DNA of 64,000 nucleotides from Phaeosaccion multiseriatum (taxonomy: Eukaryota; Ochrophyta, other classes), in NCBI GenBank assembly GCA_965112735.1, contig OZ218950.1, positions 4,092,001-4,156,000 of the forward strand. Direction: 5' to 3'. Within the stretch, counting starts at the first letter, position 1; every line of letters begins with the position of its first letter. The notes beneath the pieces are model-generated. The model searched no databases, was not told the DNA's origin, and saw only the letters and a program-made list of their open reading frames with translations. A program made the translations under genes and the position numbers. Shown piece by piece: positions 35,861 through 48,394 of the stretch.

Positions 35861-37810
35861 ATGGTGGCCCCTGGAAGAAAGAGGCCAAGGCAGCGGAGGA
35901 GATGGCCGATGTGTTGTCGACAAGCACTGCTGCTGCTCCTTGCCAAACTGCAGTGGCAAGGGGCACGCTCGGTGCTACCGACAGGGACAGTGGTGGTGTC
36001 CTCAGGGGAAAGCACGTTCATCTCGTTGGCCAATTTTGGGACCTCCCTCTTGGAGAAGGCGCAAGTGGGCCCTCCTGTTCCTCTGCTGCTGCCGTTGTCA
36101 TCCACGGATGGGTGCGATAGCATGGGGCTGGTGGACTCGACCGCCGCCGACGGTTTTGTGCTGGTGGTGGAGAGGGGGAATTGCAGTTTTGATTGCAAGG
36201 CGGCAGCTGCGCAGGAGGCTGGGGCTTCTGGAGTGATCATCGTCAACACCTTGGAAGGCATATACGCAGGCAGGGAGTATGCGGAGGCAGAGACGGACTA
36301 TGAGTGCGGCAATGGGCAGGGCTGGTTGCCCGAGGTGGCTTCTCCCGTGTGGAGTGACGCCAATAATGTTCCGGCGTGCAGCCTGGACGACAGATGCGCG
36401 AGTGGTGCCTGCCTGCTCACTGAGGTTGTGGACAGCGTCCAGGGCACCAAGGTGTGTTGCGCGTGGGATTTATTTGTGACGCCTGGCTACTCGGACGCTG
36501 AAGTCGCGCAGAGTGTTCATATTCCTGTGGCGTTTGCGACCATGGGCGGTGGCTCTGACTTGCGGACATGGGCGGCGGGAGGGATGGAAGGGAATGAGTA
36601 CGCCCGCCCCCGCAGCAACGTGAACATCAGTTCCTTCCTTCTATGGGCGCTCGGCGTCGCCACGGCAATAACTGCCGCCTACTGCAGCGGCGATGAGTTG
36701 CGGGCATTGACCTCGCAGAAAGCTTCACCAGAGCTGGGACGAGCGCAAGACGAGACAGAGACAGGAGGCCGCGGTGGCAGCGAATTGGATGTGGGACTGT
36801 ATCACACGGTGGGGTTTATCTTGCTGGCCAGCTGCGCTCTCCTGCTGCTGTTCTTCTTCGACCTGACTCTCATCATCACTCTTCTATACACCGCAAGTGC
36901 ATCTGGCGCTGTGGTGACCGTGCTGCTTGTGCCTTTGCTAAGCAGAGTCATGGACCCCACCAGAACGGACAGCATCCACAACCGGGTGTGCCCCCTCCCC
37001 AGAGTAAAGCTTGTGGCCTACGTGCTGGCGGGGGCTCTGGCGCTGTGGTGGTTCTCTGTGAGAAATACGGCTTCGTACGCGTGGCTGCTGCAGGACTTTT
37101 TCGGCTGCTGCCTGTGCGTGTTCTTCCTCAAAATGATTTGCATCAACAACGTCAAGGTGGCCAGTGCACTGCTCTCCATGGCCTTCGTTTACGACATCTT
37201 TTGGGTCTTCATCAGCCCCTTCCTCTTCTCGACCAGCGTCATGGTGGAGGTGGCTTCAGGTACCAGGCCGACGAAGGACCCCACGTACTGCGAAAAGTAC
37301 CCGAGTGACGGCGGCTGCGTCTCGTCTTCCCTGCCCATGCTCCTCACCCTCCCACGCATTGGCGACTACATGGGGGGCTACACCATGCTGGGGTTGGGCG
37401 ACATTGTCCTCCCGGGCCTGCTCCTCAGCTTCGCTCTGCGCTACGACACTTCCGTCAGACTCCCCTTGCACCACGGCTACTTTGCCCCCACGGCTGTGGG
37501 GTACGCAGTCGGGCTCATGGCGGCCGATGTTGCCGTGTATGTCATGGACATGGGCCAGCCCGCGCTGCTATACCTCGTACCGAGCACCTTGGGGGTGTTC
37601 CTCTTGATGGCGCACATGGATGGTACGCTGCCCCTCATGTGGGAAGGGCCGCCGTCTCTGAATGGAGGGCCGTGGGACTTTTCTGCGAGAAGCACGTGCC
37701 CGGAGGAGGAGCCGTTGGTTGTTGGGCGCATCCTTAGGGGGGCGCAGCAGAGCGGGGCGAGGCGCACGGCAAACCCTCGGCCCGAGGGAGATGGAGTGCT
37801 GCTGCTGTAA
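35861..37810 (+). CDS. Signal peptide peptidase-like intramembrane aspartyl protease (SPPL type)
   Basis: A single uninterrupted frame of 649 codons. A basic N-terminus and hydrophobic segment (CCRQALLLLLAKLQWQG) act as signal sequence. A lumenal PA (protease-associated) domain follows at roughly residues 60-230, with VERGNCSFDCKAAAAQEAGA as its core. About nine membrane segments start near residue 258. The three family motifs are present: YD (Asp445 in FVYDIFWVF), GLGD (Asp514 in LGLGDIVLPG) and QPALLY (Pro567). Asp445 and Asp514 are the catalytic pair. SPPL2-type enzymes cleave single-pass type II membrane proteins within the bilayer in endosomes or lysosomes; plant and algal forms also have the PA domain. 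TTG precedes the chosen ATG at 35861. Nothing looks broken. The substrate cannot be inferred. Confidence 0.95.
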   Translation: MVAPGRKRPRQRRRWPMCCRQALLLLLAKLQWQGARSVLPTGTVVVSSGESTFISLANFGTSLLEKAQVGPPVPLLLPLSSTDGCDSMGLVDSTAADGFVLVVERGNCSFDCKAAAAQEAGASGVIIVNTLEGIYAGREYAEAETDYECGNGQGWLPEVASPVWSDANNVPACSLDDRCASGACLLTEVVDSVQGTKVCCAWDLFVTPGYSDAEVAQSVHIPVAFATMGGGSDLRTWAAGGMEGNEYARPRSNVNISSFLLWALGVATAITAAYCSGDELRALTSQKASPELGRAQDETETGGRGGSELDVGLYHTVGFILLASCALLLLFFFDLTLIITLLYTASASGAVVTVLLVPLLSRVMDPTRTDSIHNRVCPLPRVKLVAYVLAGALALWWFSVRNTASYAWLLQDFFGCCLCVFFLKMICINNVKVASALLSMAFVYDIFWVFISPFLFSTSVMVEVASGTRPTKDPTYCEKYPSDGGCVSSSLPMLLTLPRIGDYMGGYTMLGLGDIVLPGLLLSFALRYDTSVRLPLHHGYFAPTAVGYAVGLMAADVAVYVMDMGQPALLYLVPSTLGVFLLMAHMDGTLPLMWEGPPSLNGGPWDFSARSTCPEEEPLVVGRILRGAQQSGARRTANPRPEGDGVLLL

Positions 37811-38045
37811 ATGACTGAGTGACTGACGGAGTGAGTGGTGGTGCTTCGACTCGTTATTTGTAATACACGTGCACTTTGGCTCTCTCTCTCTCTTGCACTT
37901 GATGAAGTGGATTGAGCGCACTTTCTGCAGCGCAACGCTTTACAAGGTATCGTATTTTGCCTAAAAAAAAAATATTAAAATAAAAAGAACGAAAGCAAGA
38001 CGACAGTAATAAGAGTGCCGCGCCCCCCCACTATCCCCAAAACAC
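37811..38045. terminator. Shared 3' end region, SPPL (+) / WDR90 (-)
   Basis: 235 bp between convergent stops. The A-rich stretch at 37962-37986 (AAAAAAAAATATTAAAATAA) is the most likely site of 3'-end formation signals on one or both strands. Confidence 0.45.
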
Positions 38046-41000
38046 CTAACAGCCCACGCCCTTCCCCAGAGTGAGCCTGCCCAGCAGGAGCTCCTCCTGC
38101 CCCTCCTTAGGCAGGGCCGCTGCCCATACGCTGCCATCCGCACATCCCAGCACCACATCGCTGCCCCTGCTGCTGAGGCTGATGCTGCTAATCTCCGTGC
38201 CCCTCAGCTGCGCTCCGACATTGGCCACACACACGGTCTTGAAGCCTCCTCCAGTGCCGCACCCTTCCTCCAGCTGGCGCAGCACCGAGAGGGTGCCCGA
38301 GGCGCCGACCAACACGACGAGGCCAGAGGGAGAGGCCCCCGCCACCGTCGTCGCCTCTCCTTCGCCAACAACAATAACAACAGGAGGAGGAGGCGGCGCA
38401 GATTCCCCCTTGCTGCTGCTGCCACTACTATGTACCGGCGGTGGGACACTTGCCTTCGCCGCAGTGAGCTCCCCCCTTCCTCCACACGCCACCACGTGGT
38501 CACTTCCCGTAGCGACGAGGTGAGCAATCTCGTACGGGGTTCTTAGCACCTCCTGCGCGTGGTACAGCTGCTGCAGCTGAAGCATTTGGGGAACAGGAGT
38601 CCCTCCTCCTTGCCGCGATTGGGTCCAATCGGGACTCATCCCAAGCGGACCCGACACACGCGCCGTGTACTCGAGACTCCACAGCTTGACGCAGCGCTCC
38701 TCCGCGGTGGCAAACACGCAAAGACGCGAGGAGGGCGCGCTCCCATCGTCCCAGGGAGCTTGCTCCCCTCCTCCTTCTTCCCCTACTTCTCCTCCTCCTT
38801 CTCCTGCCCCCCTTGCAAAGGGAAGTACCACCATGTCCCGGACCGGGGATGGAAGCGTGACTCCACACACAACCTTGTGGCGGTGCGGGTCGAACACTGT
38901 CACCTCCTTCCCACCGCAGGAGAGAAGGTAGCTTGGCCCCGAACCGTCCGCAGCTTGCACAAAGCGCAGAGCGGCCACTCCGGTAGAGTCATGTGTATGC
39001 AGCTCCGCAAGCAGTTCCCACTCAGAGTGAAGCAACCCACCTCCATCTGCTCCTCTTCCGGCAGTCTTTTCCTCTCCTCCCCCCGATCCCGAGCTGCTAC
39101 TTGTCTGCCATACCGTAATGGCGGCCGTGGGCTCCGAGCCCCCCACACTGAGTACGCTGGGCCGCTGAATGGCTCCCGTGCTCCCGCATGCCACCATCGT
39201 GCCGTCCGCAGACATGGCCACCACGTCCCCCACGAGGGTTTCCGAAACGACAAACTGCTGATGGCTCGTCTCCAGCTCCTCCACGATGATCGCAGAGAAG
39301 CACGGTGCGTAGTACGCGAGCCGGCCGGAGCTCTCGTGCCAGACAAGGCCTTTGTTGCCGCCGCTATAGTAGCCCTGCTCCGTACGGATGCGACTGGTCA
39401 TGGTGAAGGTCGCTGCGGCTACGGCTGCTCGCGCCACGTCGCCGGTCGCACCGTGCCCCGCCTCGTGTGCTTCTTCTTGCCCGCGGGACCCTCCCCGCAG
39501 CCTCTCTTCCCCCCCCGTCTCCGTGCCAAAGGCACCACCACCGCCGCCATTGAGACGCCAACGCCCACCCTCTTCGCCGTCGCGGTCGTCGTTGTCGCCG
39601 TCCCCCACCTGCATACCGAGTTGCATGGACAAGCTCATATCGCTGGAGCCGGTGAGGCTAAACACAAGGTCGTCCACTCCCACCCCCCCCTCGCTGCCGC
39701 CCCGAGTGCTCCCACTCCTCCTTTTCTCTTCGCCTTCATCCAAACTCTCCTCGATTGGCGTGAAGCCTTCCACACCGAGGCTGCGTAGCTTGCCGATCAC
39801 TGTCGCCGCCGCCGCAACCTGGGGAGAGTCCCTCCCCGAGATGTTGAGCATCCCCGCTCCTCCTCCCCTCGACAAGGTGTTCTCAATTGAGGTTGTGAGT
39901 TGCACATAGCGATGCTCCATCTCCCGAATAGTTCGCGCCGCCTCTACTGCCAAGCTCATTGCGGCCTTCACTTCCTCGTCACCCTCCTCTCCCTCCTCAT
40001 CGTCGTCATAGTCGTCGTCGTCCTCCTCCTCTTCTTCCTCGTCGGCGTCCTCCTTCCCTTCCTCCACTTTGCCCTGACCTTGTCCATCCTCCCCGTCCCC
40101 CCCTCGGGTCAGGGCTAGGTCCGAGAAAGGAGAGGGCGGGAAGAGAGACCTCATAGCCGTTGGTCCGCTCCTCGCATCACCCCCACCTCCATCATCGTCA
40201 TCGCCAGTACCAGGGCCCTTCTCCTCGTCGTCCTCGTCCTCCTCGTCCTCCTCCTTGAGCCGCCGCTGCTGCTCGAGTCCGCTTGAGGGCGGCATATGCT
40301 GCAGAGCACTAAGTCCATCTGAAAAGATGCTGCTCCCCCCCGGCTGAGTGCTCTCCAAGCTCCTGCTAAGGCCCGTCGCGTACGACACGTTCGAGGCTCC
40401 TGCAGGGGTGGTAGTCGCAGCTACAGCAGGCCGTGCGTCACGTTCATCATCATCTTCATCACCATCATGTTCGGGGCCCGTCGTATGTAACTGTAGGCCC
40501 TCGTTCTTCCACAGCATCATCACCCCTCCCTCGTCCGCTGTGAGCATGCTCGTCGCATCGCGAGAGAAGGCCGCCGCTGAGAGAGGGTGAAAATGCCTCG
40601 TGAGAACCTGGGGCGCCGACAGGGACAGCTTTCCGGAAGCGTCCGGCGCAACTCGACAGATGTACGTTGGCTGCCGCTGCTCCGCTCCTGGTCCTCCTCC
40701 CCCTCCTCCCCCTACTCCTCCTCCTGCCGTCCCCCACACTCCTGCGCCTCCAGTCCGTCGCCCCCCGCTTCCCCCCGTGCCCTCTGTTGGGTCGTTCGCC
40801 GACAGGCAATGGGAGGAAGACGAAGCCGCCATGAGGCTTGCAGTAGCCATGGCGGCGTTAGAGACAGCTCCGGGCCGCGGCAAGGACGACCCGATGCCTC
40901 CATAGCTGCTGCTGCTGCTGCTGCTGCCGCCGCTACCTGTCGCTCCGCCTGTGGCCTCCAAAGGCTCTGGCACAAGCACTACGAACCACTGGCCTGACTT

Positions 41001-44000
41001 GGGCAGCACGGTGTGCAGTTTGGACACTCGGCAGGGAAGGAGAGCGGACCAGGGGAGGGAAGGGGCCTTGCTGCTTCCGCGGCTGAGGAGAACAGAACGG
41101 TTCAAGGTGGGGGAGCGAGAACAAAAACAATGGTTTTGGAGCGGGGTGACAGAGGAGGGCTTGAGTGCAGGACAGCTGGGAAAGATTGGGGAGAGCGAAT
41201 GCGAAGATTTACACCTCTGTGCCAAGTTGGAAATCCCAGAAGGTGACACATATACACACACACAACCTCTCTCTCTGCCGCACGATAGGGGGAGGGGGGG
41301 GGGGACTCACGTGCGCAGCGGGAAGCGGAAGAGCTTCGTGCGTGTGGAGGCCACCAAATCTCGGCCGTCCTCGCTGAAGGCAAGGTGCACGAAGTGGTGC
41401 AAGGGCTTGCCATTTGAGGATGAGGAGGAGGAGGAGGAGGATGATGATGGTCCGTCCCCCACCAGGCCGCCGAAAGAAGATGAAAAAGAGGAGGAAGCAG
41501 CGGTGCCGCCACCACCAGAGCCGTTGTTCTTGGGAGAGAGAACTGAGCCGCCGCTCAGAATGGCCCGCCCCCCTCCTCCTCCTGCTGCTGCTGCTGCTGT
41601 TGCTGCCAGTGCTGCCGCCATGGCACCGCCGCCCTTGCCGGTGCCGACGATGCTCACGGAGCTCCCTGTGGCTGCCGCTGTGGCTGCCGCGATGGCCACC
41701 GCATCGCCACTGTTCGCCAACTGCTCCTCCTGTGAGGGGCACGGGCGGACGGGAGAAGAGGGAAGGACGCGAGGGAGGGGGGATTAATAGGCAAGCGAGT
41801 GAAGGGAAGTGAGAAGCTTCCAGCTACGAAGGGTGGTGGGGACACAAAAGTCGGCGAAGCGAAGCTCTTGGGGAGGGGGGGGGCTGCACTCGTGCCCTAT
41901 GTGGGGAGGATGCGATTACTTGGGCATTGGAGAAAACCACGTCCCCTTTCTCTCTCTCGCCTTGGGGTGTATCGTACCTGTAGCCAGGCCGCCATGTTCG
42001 CTCCGCCCTCCGAGAGCCTCTTGCTCTTGATGCGGCGCACAAGCTCAAAAGAGTGCGCGTCGTAGAGCATGATGCAGGCGGGCTCGGCACCGGCCACCGC
42101 CAGAGTGCCGCTGTCAGGAGAGATGGCAATGACCAGGTGCACAGAGAGGGGAGGGCCTTCGATACCCACCATCTTGACGGGCTGTGGGGGGGAGGGAGGG
42201 AGGAAGGGAGGGGGGGGGAGGAGGGAGGGAGGGAGGGAGGGAGGGAGGGAGGGAGGGAGGGGCAGGATGTGATGTGAGGAGCTGACTGCAAAGCGAGGAA
42301 AGAGAGAGACGGAAGATAAAGATGAAGTGATGCGAGCGGGTACGCACCCACCCCCTCTAACCACCAAACTAGTCACCAAACTAGTCTACCCAACGACCCC
42401 CAACACCTCTTCCTTCCAGCCACGTAACCAACCTTATAGTCTCTCTCTACGTCGTAGGCGAAGATGGCCCCGTCGGACCCCGCGCTGAACATCCTCTTCC
42501 CATCCGGCGAGTGCAGCACTTGTCGGACTCCGGAGCGGTGCTAAGCAAAGCAAGCAAGCAGCAAAGGCGGCATAGCAATACAAAACAGACAAAGAGTTGA
42601 GAGAAAAGCGCTTTCGAAACGCAATAACCACGCATGCATTTACGCACAAACACAACACACGCAAGCACGCACGCACGCACACACGCACGCACGCACCCTC
42701 ACAGCTGTTTGTCTGATCTCTTGAGTGACACCCGTGAGCATTGGATGGTACTTGGCAAGGTCTAACCCCAACCCAAACCCAAACGGAAACTCAAACTCAT
42801 GCCTTGTCCGACCACACCACCGATACCCACACATATGCGCGCACCTGTGAGTACTCATACACTGTGCTGGTGCTCTCCACGTCGAAGACTCGCACACACC
42901 CACTGCTAAAGCCTACGGCAATCAGGGTTCTTCTATTGGTCCCTCTCCCCTGCTTGCTCTCTTCCTCTTGTTCCGTGTCCGCATGCGGCAGATAAGAGAT
43001 GCAGAGAGGGTCGTCGTCTGGAGACATGAACTCATAGCGTTGCTGGCCCGAGTCGCAGTCCCAGATACGGATACTCCCGTCGATGCCCGCCGAAGTGAAT
43101 TCATCGCTGGAGGGGGAGGGGTCAAAGGCCACGGCCAAAATCTCGCCGCTGTGGGAGCGCATGCCTAGAGAGAGAGGAGAGGAGAGGATCAGGCAGGTGT
43201 GTGGGAAGGGGGAGGGGGAGGGGGAGGGGAGAGGGAGGATGAGAGATGGAAGAAGGACGTGCGCAGGTTGGTGGATAGAGAGATGGTGGGGAGAGAGTCG
43301 GGAAGAAGAGCAGAATGGCGCATGGCAGCATGCGATATGTGTATGGCAAGCGTGCTTCCCTCCCTCCCTCCCTCTCTCCCTCCCCCCCTCTCCCTGCCTG
43401 CCTGCCTGCCTCCTCCACCCACCGGTTGCGTAGTTGTGGCTCATGACGTCCAAGGCTCCGACAGACCCGTTCTCCGTGCCCACAGCGAGGCTCAATCCGT
43501 CCATGCTCAGGGCCACACTGCTCACACCACTCTCGTGCTGTGCCTCCATGAGGAAGTCGCTAAAGTCCAGAGGCCATAGGCGGAGGAAGCCGTCGTCCGA
43601 TCCTGGAGGGAACAGATGGAGGGAGGGAGGGAGGGAGGGAGGGAGGGAGGGAGGGAGGGGGGGGGCGAGGGGAGGGCAATTCTAAGTAGAAATCAAGTGG
43701 GGCAAGGAAGGAAAGGAATGACCAACGAAGGGCCACGTGAATACATGGGACAAATATGACTGACACTGACCAGTGACAACGAAGCCTTCGTTGACGGACA
43801 CGCAGTTGATGGCGCTGTCGTGTAGACGCAGCACACAGAGGAGATTCCGGGTCTGATAGCTCACTTGCAGCAGAGTGCCCGCCTTCGTGCTCACGTACAC
43901 ATTGCGCGGCTGTGGGTGGGTGTGGTGTGTGTGGTGTGGTGTGGTGCAGTGGAGGAGGAGGAGCAACGCGTGTGGTGAGTCGCCAAGACGGGGGGGGGCT

Positions 44001-45059
44001 TGCGGAACTAAGGTGAGTGCTTGTGCTGCGGTACCCTCCCCCTCCCCCTCCCCCACACCCCATTCCACCCCACCCCACGCACTCCGACACACACAAGTGG
44101 CTTTCTACAAATGAAAGAAAGACTCGACACAAAGACGAATGCAAAAGGCGAAATGAAGCAAAACACACACACGCACTCTTAAATGTACCTGCTGCGCCGG
44201 CTCTGTCATTCCATAGGCCGCTTCAAACGCTAAATCCGTGCACTCCAACCCCCGGGCAAACTCATTTAGCACCGCGGGGCAGGCGGGTAGGTGTGCCCTC
44301 TTGATCCTCCAGAAACGCACATTCTCCCTCCCACACGATACCAAGCGGAGGTGCTCAAAGGGGGAGAAGCGTATGCGCGTGATGGGGAACTCGCTCATCT
44401 GCTTTGCAAGGATGGCCATGCCTCTGGTGATGGCTCCTCCTCCTCCCCCTGCTGCTCCTACCCCTGCAGCTGCCGCCCCCCCCCCTCCCCTTCGGGCCGC
44501 ACAGAGCATACCGACGTCCCACACCACCACCTGCACGTTGTGCCAGTTACGTAGTGGGTACGTAGATACATGATACATCATTAGTGCATGTAGAAGGGAA
44601 GATGGACAGACAAATGATAGCAACACCTGTAACTCACTCACGTACTCACTCACTCACCTGTGTGCGTCTGTAGGCGTCGCCCCCTACCGTGCAGAGGAGG
44701 CGGTCGTCCGAGCTCCAGCACATGGACGTGATTCCGCTGCTGTGCGCCACAAAGTGGGCCACGCAGCCTGCCGAGGCCTTGGGATTAACTCCCTCCCCTC
44801 CGCCTCCTCCTGCTGTATCACCAACTGCTGCTGCCGCCGCTGCCGCTGCTGCTGCTGCCGCTGCCCCACTTACGCTCCACAGTCTGACCAGCGCCTCCGC
44901 AGCTCCTCCCTCGGGAGCCCCTCCCTGCGCAGTTGCCAGGAGTTGCCCACCGCTGCTCAGCTCCAGCAGCGTGATGGTGTCGCTGTGGCCTGTGAGAAAC
45001 ACGTGCTGGTTCTTCTTGGGCGGGGGCGGGGGGGCACTCTTCTCGTCCCCTGCGCTCTC

Positions 45060-45097
<38 letters not shown>

Positions 45098-45380
45098 TCT
45101 GCTGCTTGTCAGCCCACAGAGGATCAGTCACCAGCACCACTGTATTGTTGCTTGGGAAGGCGACGCGTCGCCCCGCTCCGGCTGCTGCTACTCCTCCAGC
45201 CGCCGCTCCTGTCCCCCCCGGTGATGCGGATGCGGATGTGGAAGGCAGCTCCTCCACCCAGGCCACGGTCCTGCCCCCGCTGTACCCGAGTACGTTGGTG
45301 AGCCGCATGCAGGGCTGGGGGAGGGAGCGGTCTGGTCGGAATGCATACTCGTTGGATGGCCGAGGCGCCTTGGTAGTAGC

Positions 45381-45417
<37 letters not shown>

Positions 45418-48277
45418 GCCCGCCCTGCCTCGTCCTTCTCATCCTTCCCAGCGCCGCCCGGGCCTTCGTCTTGGTTTCTTCCCTCCTCCTCGTTCCCCTC
45501 CTCCTCCTCGTTCGCCTCCTCCTCCTTTCCATCCTCTTTCTCATCGTGTGGTGCACGCTGCGAGGACGTTGAGGACCTCCTTCCCTCGCCTCCTCCTCCT
45601 CCTCCTCCTCCTCCTCCTCCTCCTCCTCCCTTCCCTCCCACCAGGGTGATTCCTCGCCGCCCCACACCGGCAGAAGAGGGGCCCGCTGTGGGTGCCCCTG
45701 ATCTCGCTACACTTGCGCGCCTCTCCTTCCCGACTGTCCCTCGACTGCTTGCACTTGTTACTGTTTTCATTGTCGTCGCGGGCTTCGTGGCAGGGGCATT
45801 TCTGCCCGAGGATGATGACAGGTCGGACACCACTGCCCCGGCACCCTTGCCGAGCCTTTCCGTGGCGCCTGCTGCCGACCCCAACCCGAGCTCCTCGCCC
45901 AGACTGGAGACGACGTGGAAGTGGCGCCGCTCCTATGGTAGTAGTAGTAGTAGTAGAAGGAGGAGGAGGAGGAGGAGGAGGAGGAGGAGGAGGAGGAGGA
46001 GGAGGAGGAGGAGGAGGAGGAGGAGGAGGGGGGGGAGGAGGGGGGGGGGAGGAGGAATCGAGACGAAGGACGTTCGACGAGCTATGGTTGTCAGCCACAT
46101 GTCGATGCGTGGTGCGCTGATAGAGAACCCTCTCTCTCTGTCCTGACACCCTCTCTCTCTCTGTCCTGACACCCTCTCACCCTGCCTGTCTATATGACCC
46201 CATCTCTCACTCCCAGCTTCAACAACATACAGCGATCCTCTGCGTGTCGGAAGGGCAGAAACCTCTTACGTGGAGAATCCATCTGCATCATCACCACAGC
46301 AATTTCCTTCCTTCCTTCCTTCCTTCCTTCTAACCTTGTGTGGCAAGTTGGCCCCTGCTTGGTCCACCCAGGGGTTCTGCGGTGAGCTTCTGTGCTGCCA
46401 GGAGGAGTGAGCAAGCTCTGCTGAACCGAAAGAGGAGGCGGAGGGTAGCCCCTGTCGTCCATCGCATGAAACACCAACACGAACAGAGCACAGGGGCAAG
46501 GCAAGGCGTGGCGTAGGTGCGGTGTGTGGCAACGTACAAGGACGTCAATACGCGCTGGCTACTGACCACTCACAACTGACAACTGACCTGCCACTCATAG
46601 GTCTTGCTCCACTCCTTCCTCTCGCCCCCAGCGGGAGAAGACGCGGTATTGGAAGAAGAAGCAGGAGAAGAGTCCACCCCGGGGAGACGCATGTCCTTTG
46701 GTAGAGTGCTGGGTTCGAACGCGAGGTCGGAGGTGAACACGTCCCTCACCACCATGTTGGAGCACAGCTTGACGCTCTTCAAGTGGTGGTACTGCCAGCT
46801 TGACCCTGACCCTGACCCTGACCCTGACCAGCGAGACCCTGACCCTGACCCTGCGGGGGCGGAGGAGGCAACCACCCGTCTGGCCTTCTCGTGCTCTGCG
46901 ACCATGGCAACCATGTCTATGGCGATGACGACCCAGTCGGAGCTGCGGCCCCCCTGGAAGCGCAGCGGCTGCTTGATGAGACGATCTTGAGAGAGAGGGG
47001 GGTGGGGGGGCGGGATGGGGTGCGGGAGGGCAGGGAGTATGAAGTGACGTGAGAAGCATGAACAGTGAAAGTATACCAACGAGTATCAAGAACGAGAGAG
47101 CATAAAAACTGGGGGGTGAGACGGAAAGAGAATTGAGTGGGGAGCAAAACATTGGAGCGGGTATTGAAGGGGGCAGTCCAGCTCTATGCCACTCCTCCTC
47201 CTCTTCCTCTCTCACCCGTGTGCTTGGTTTCGCTATACAAAGTACTGAAGGACATTCGCAGAGGTTGGATGCTGCTGCCTGCCCCTCCTTCCGCCACCTC
47301 CGTCTCTAGGTGGAACATCATGACTCGCTCTCTGAGGGGGCGCAGCTGCACGTAGACATATCGTCCGGTGAGATCCAGAGAACGCTGCTGCTGCGCGTGT
47401 GCTCTTTGTGTTTGGCGAGGTGGAGGGAGAGACAAGAGAGACGCAGCAAGGCCACAATGAAAGGGTGGGGAAATGAAGCGGCAGAGGGAGCTAAGTCAGA
47501 AGGGACATCAGGAGAGCGGGCTGCACAGGTGTGAATGCCTAAGCGCACATAACAACTGGGTATCTCACAAGCTCGCCCCAATACCGTTGAAGCATGGCAC
47601 GGGAGGGGAGGCGCACTACACTCACTCACCCTGGCACCGCCACGGCCCGCCCTCCAGTAAGGCCCTTGGAAGAGATGGAGCTGTGCTTGGTTGGCGGTAC
47701 CAGGCCGCTCTTCTCCTTGCCCCCGCCTGTCCCTGGGGCCAAGATGAAGTTGTTGGACGAGATGGAGCCTCGAATGCGATACACCCTCTTTGCGATACTC
47801 TTGTCCTGAGGGCGAGGGAGAAGGAGGGTAAAGTAGGGTGGTGTATTAGACAGGGTGAGATGGAGAAGATTCTTGTGCGTATCAGCAGGATACGTTTGCT
47901 CTACCGCGAAGAGAAGACCACAAGGGAACGTGGTGCCGCTTTCACCTCTCTCCTTCCAGTATCTGGTGTACATGGAAAAGCGATGTGTTCCCCTCGCTAG
48001 ATCCTTCCCCCCCTTCTCTCGGCTACAAAGGTTGGCACCCGATGGAAGTCTTCTTCCAGTGTCCCTCTCAGTGCTCTCCCCTCCGCGCACCATCCCCCCT
48101 CCCATCCCTTTCTCCCCTCCCTCATACGGCAGTTGGGAAAATACTCACCAAAATCGCCGCTACATCCCCCCCTCTGGCTGCGTCTGCGTTGTGCTTCCAT
48201 GCATCCACTCCGCAGAGCTTAAAGACAGAGACGAAGGGCTGCTGCCAGGCCGCGCTGCGGCCGCTCCTCTCGCCCAT
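38046..48277 (-). CDS. WDR90: WDR90/POC16 centriolar protein (CFAP20 domain plus WD40 repeats)
   Basis: Fourteen phase-consistent exons: 48149-48277, 47630-47805, 47216-47403, 46588-46985, 46335-46451, 44658-45932, 44189-44530, 43771-43909, 43423-43602, 42845-43164, 42433-42540, 41978-42181, 41311-41729, 38046-41082. The product is about 2,343 residues. Exons 1-4 form a CFAP20/DUF667 domain: WQQPFVSVFKLCGVDAWK, RVYRIRGSISSNNFI and LTGRYVYVQLRPL are diagnostic. From exon 6 on come WD40 arrays, with family-specific stretches GHSDTITLLELSSGGQLLAT, VVVWDVGML and SDDGFLRLWPLDFSDFLMEA. In animals and green algae WDR90/POC16 lines the inner scaffold and microtubule wall of centrioles and basal bodies. 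Exon 6 contains long poly-E, poly-Q and poly-A insertions and exon 4 an SGSG repeat. Exon 5 and the exon 3 acceptor are the least certain. Transcription starts within 117 bp of the divergent small membrane-protein gene. Confidence 0.92.
42185..42262. repeat. (GGGA)n repeat in a WDR90 intron
   Basis: GGGA tetranucleotides on the plus strand, CCCT on the sense strand. They form the polypyrimidine tract upstream of the exon 12 acceptor. A similar run lies at 43617-43665 before the exon 9 acceptor. Confidence 0.9.
45954..46056. repeat. (GGA)n tract upstream of WDR90 exon 6
   Basis: About 100 bp of GGA/GGG on plus (CCT on sense) lead into the acceptor ACCATAG|GAG at 45933 of the minus-strand gene. 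Confidence 0.9.
46796..46855 (-). repeat. (CCTGAC)n hexamer in WDR90 exon 4
   Basis: Two blocks of four and three to four hexamers, TGACCC/CCTGAC, separated by one divergent unit. On the sense strand they encode a Ser-Gly dipeptide repeat interrupted by RW. Confidence 0.9.
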
Positions 48278-48394
48278 CCCCTATTTTTTGTTTGTTTTGT
48301 TGGAGGTGTGGAAATTAAAAAAAATTAGAGTAGCTCTACATTCAAACTCGATGTGTTTAACTGCTGAGATCAGCTCTCTCACCTCAATCGCTCT
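48278..48394. promoter_or_regulatory. Short bidirectional promoter, WDR90 (-) / small membrane protein (+)
   Basis: Only 117 bp separate the two start codons. The stretch includes a T-rich to A-rich segment (48281-48326) with TTTTTTGTTTGTTTTGTT and AAAAAAAATT. Both transcription starts must lie here or inside the neighbouring reading frame. Confidence 0.6.

Noticed and set aside
39364-39788. Plus-strand frames opposite WDR90 exon 14
   Set aside because: The minus-strand frame is continuous and carries WD40 repeats; the plus frames lack any domain pattern.
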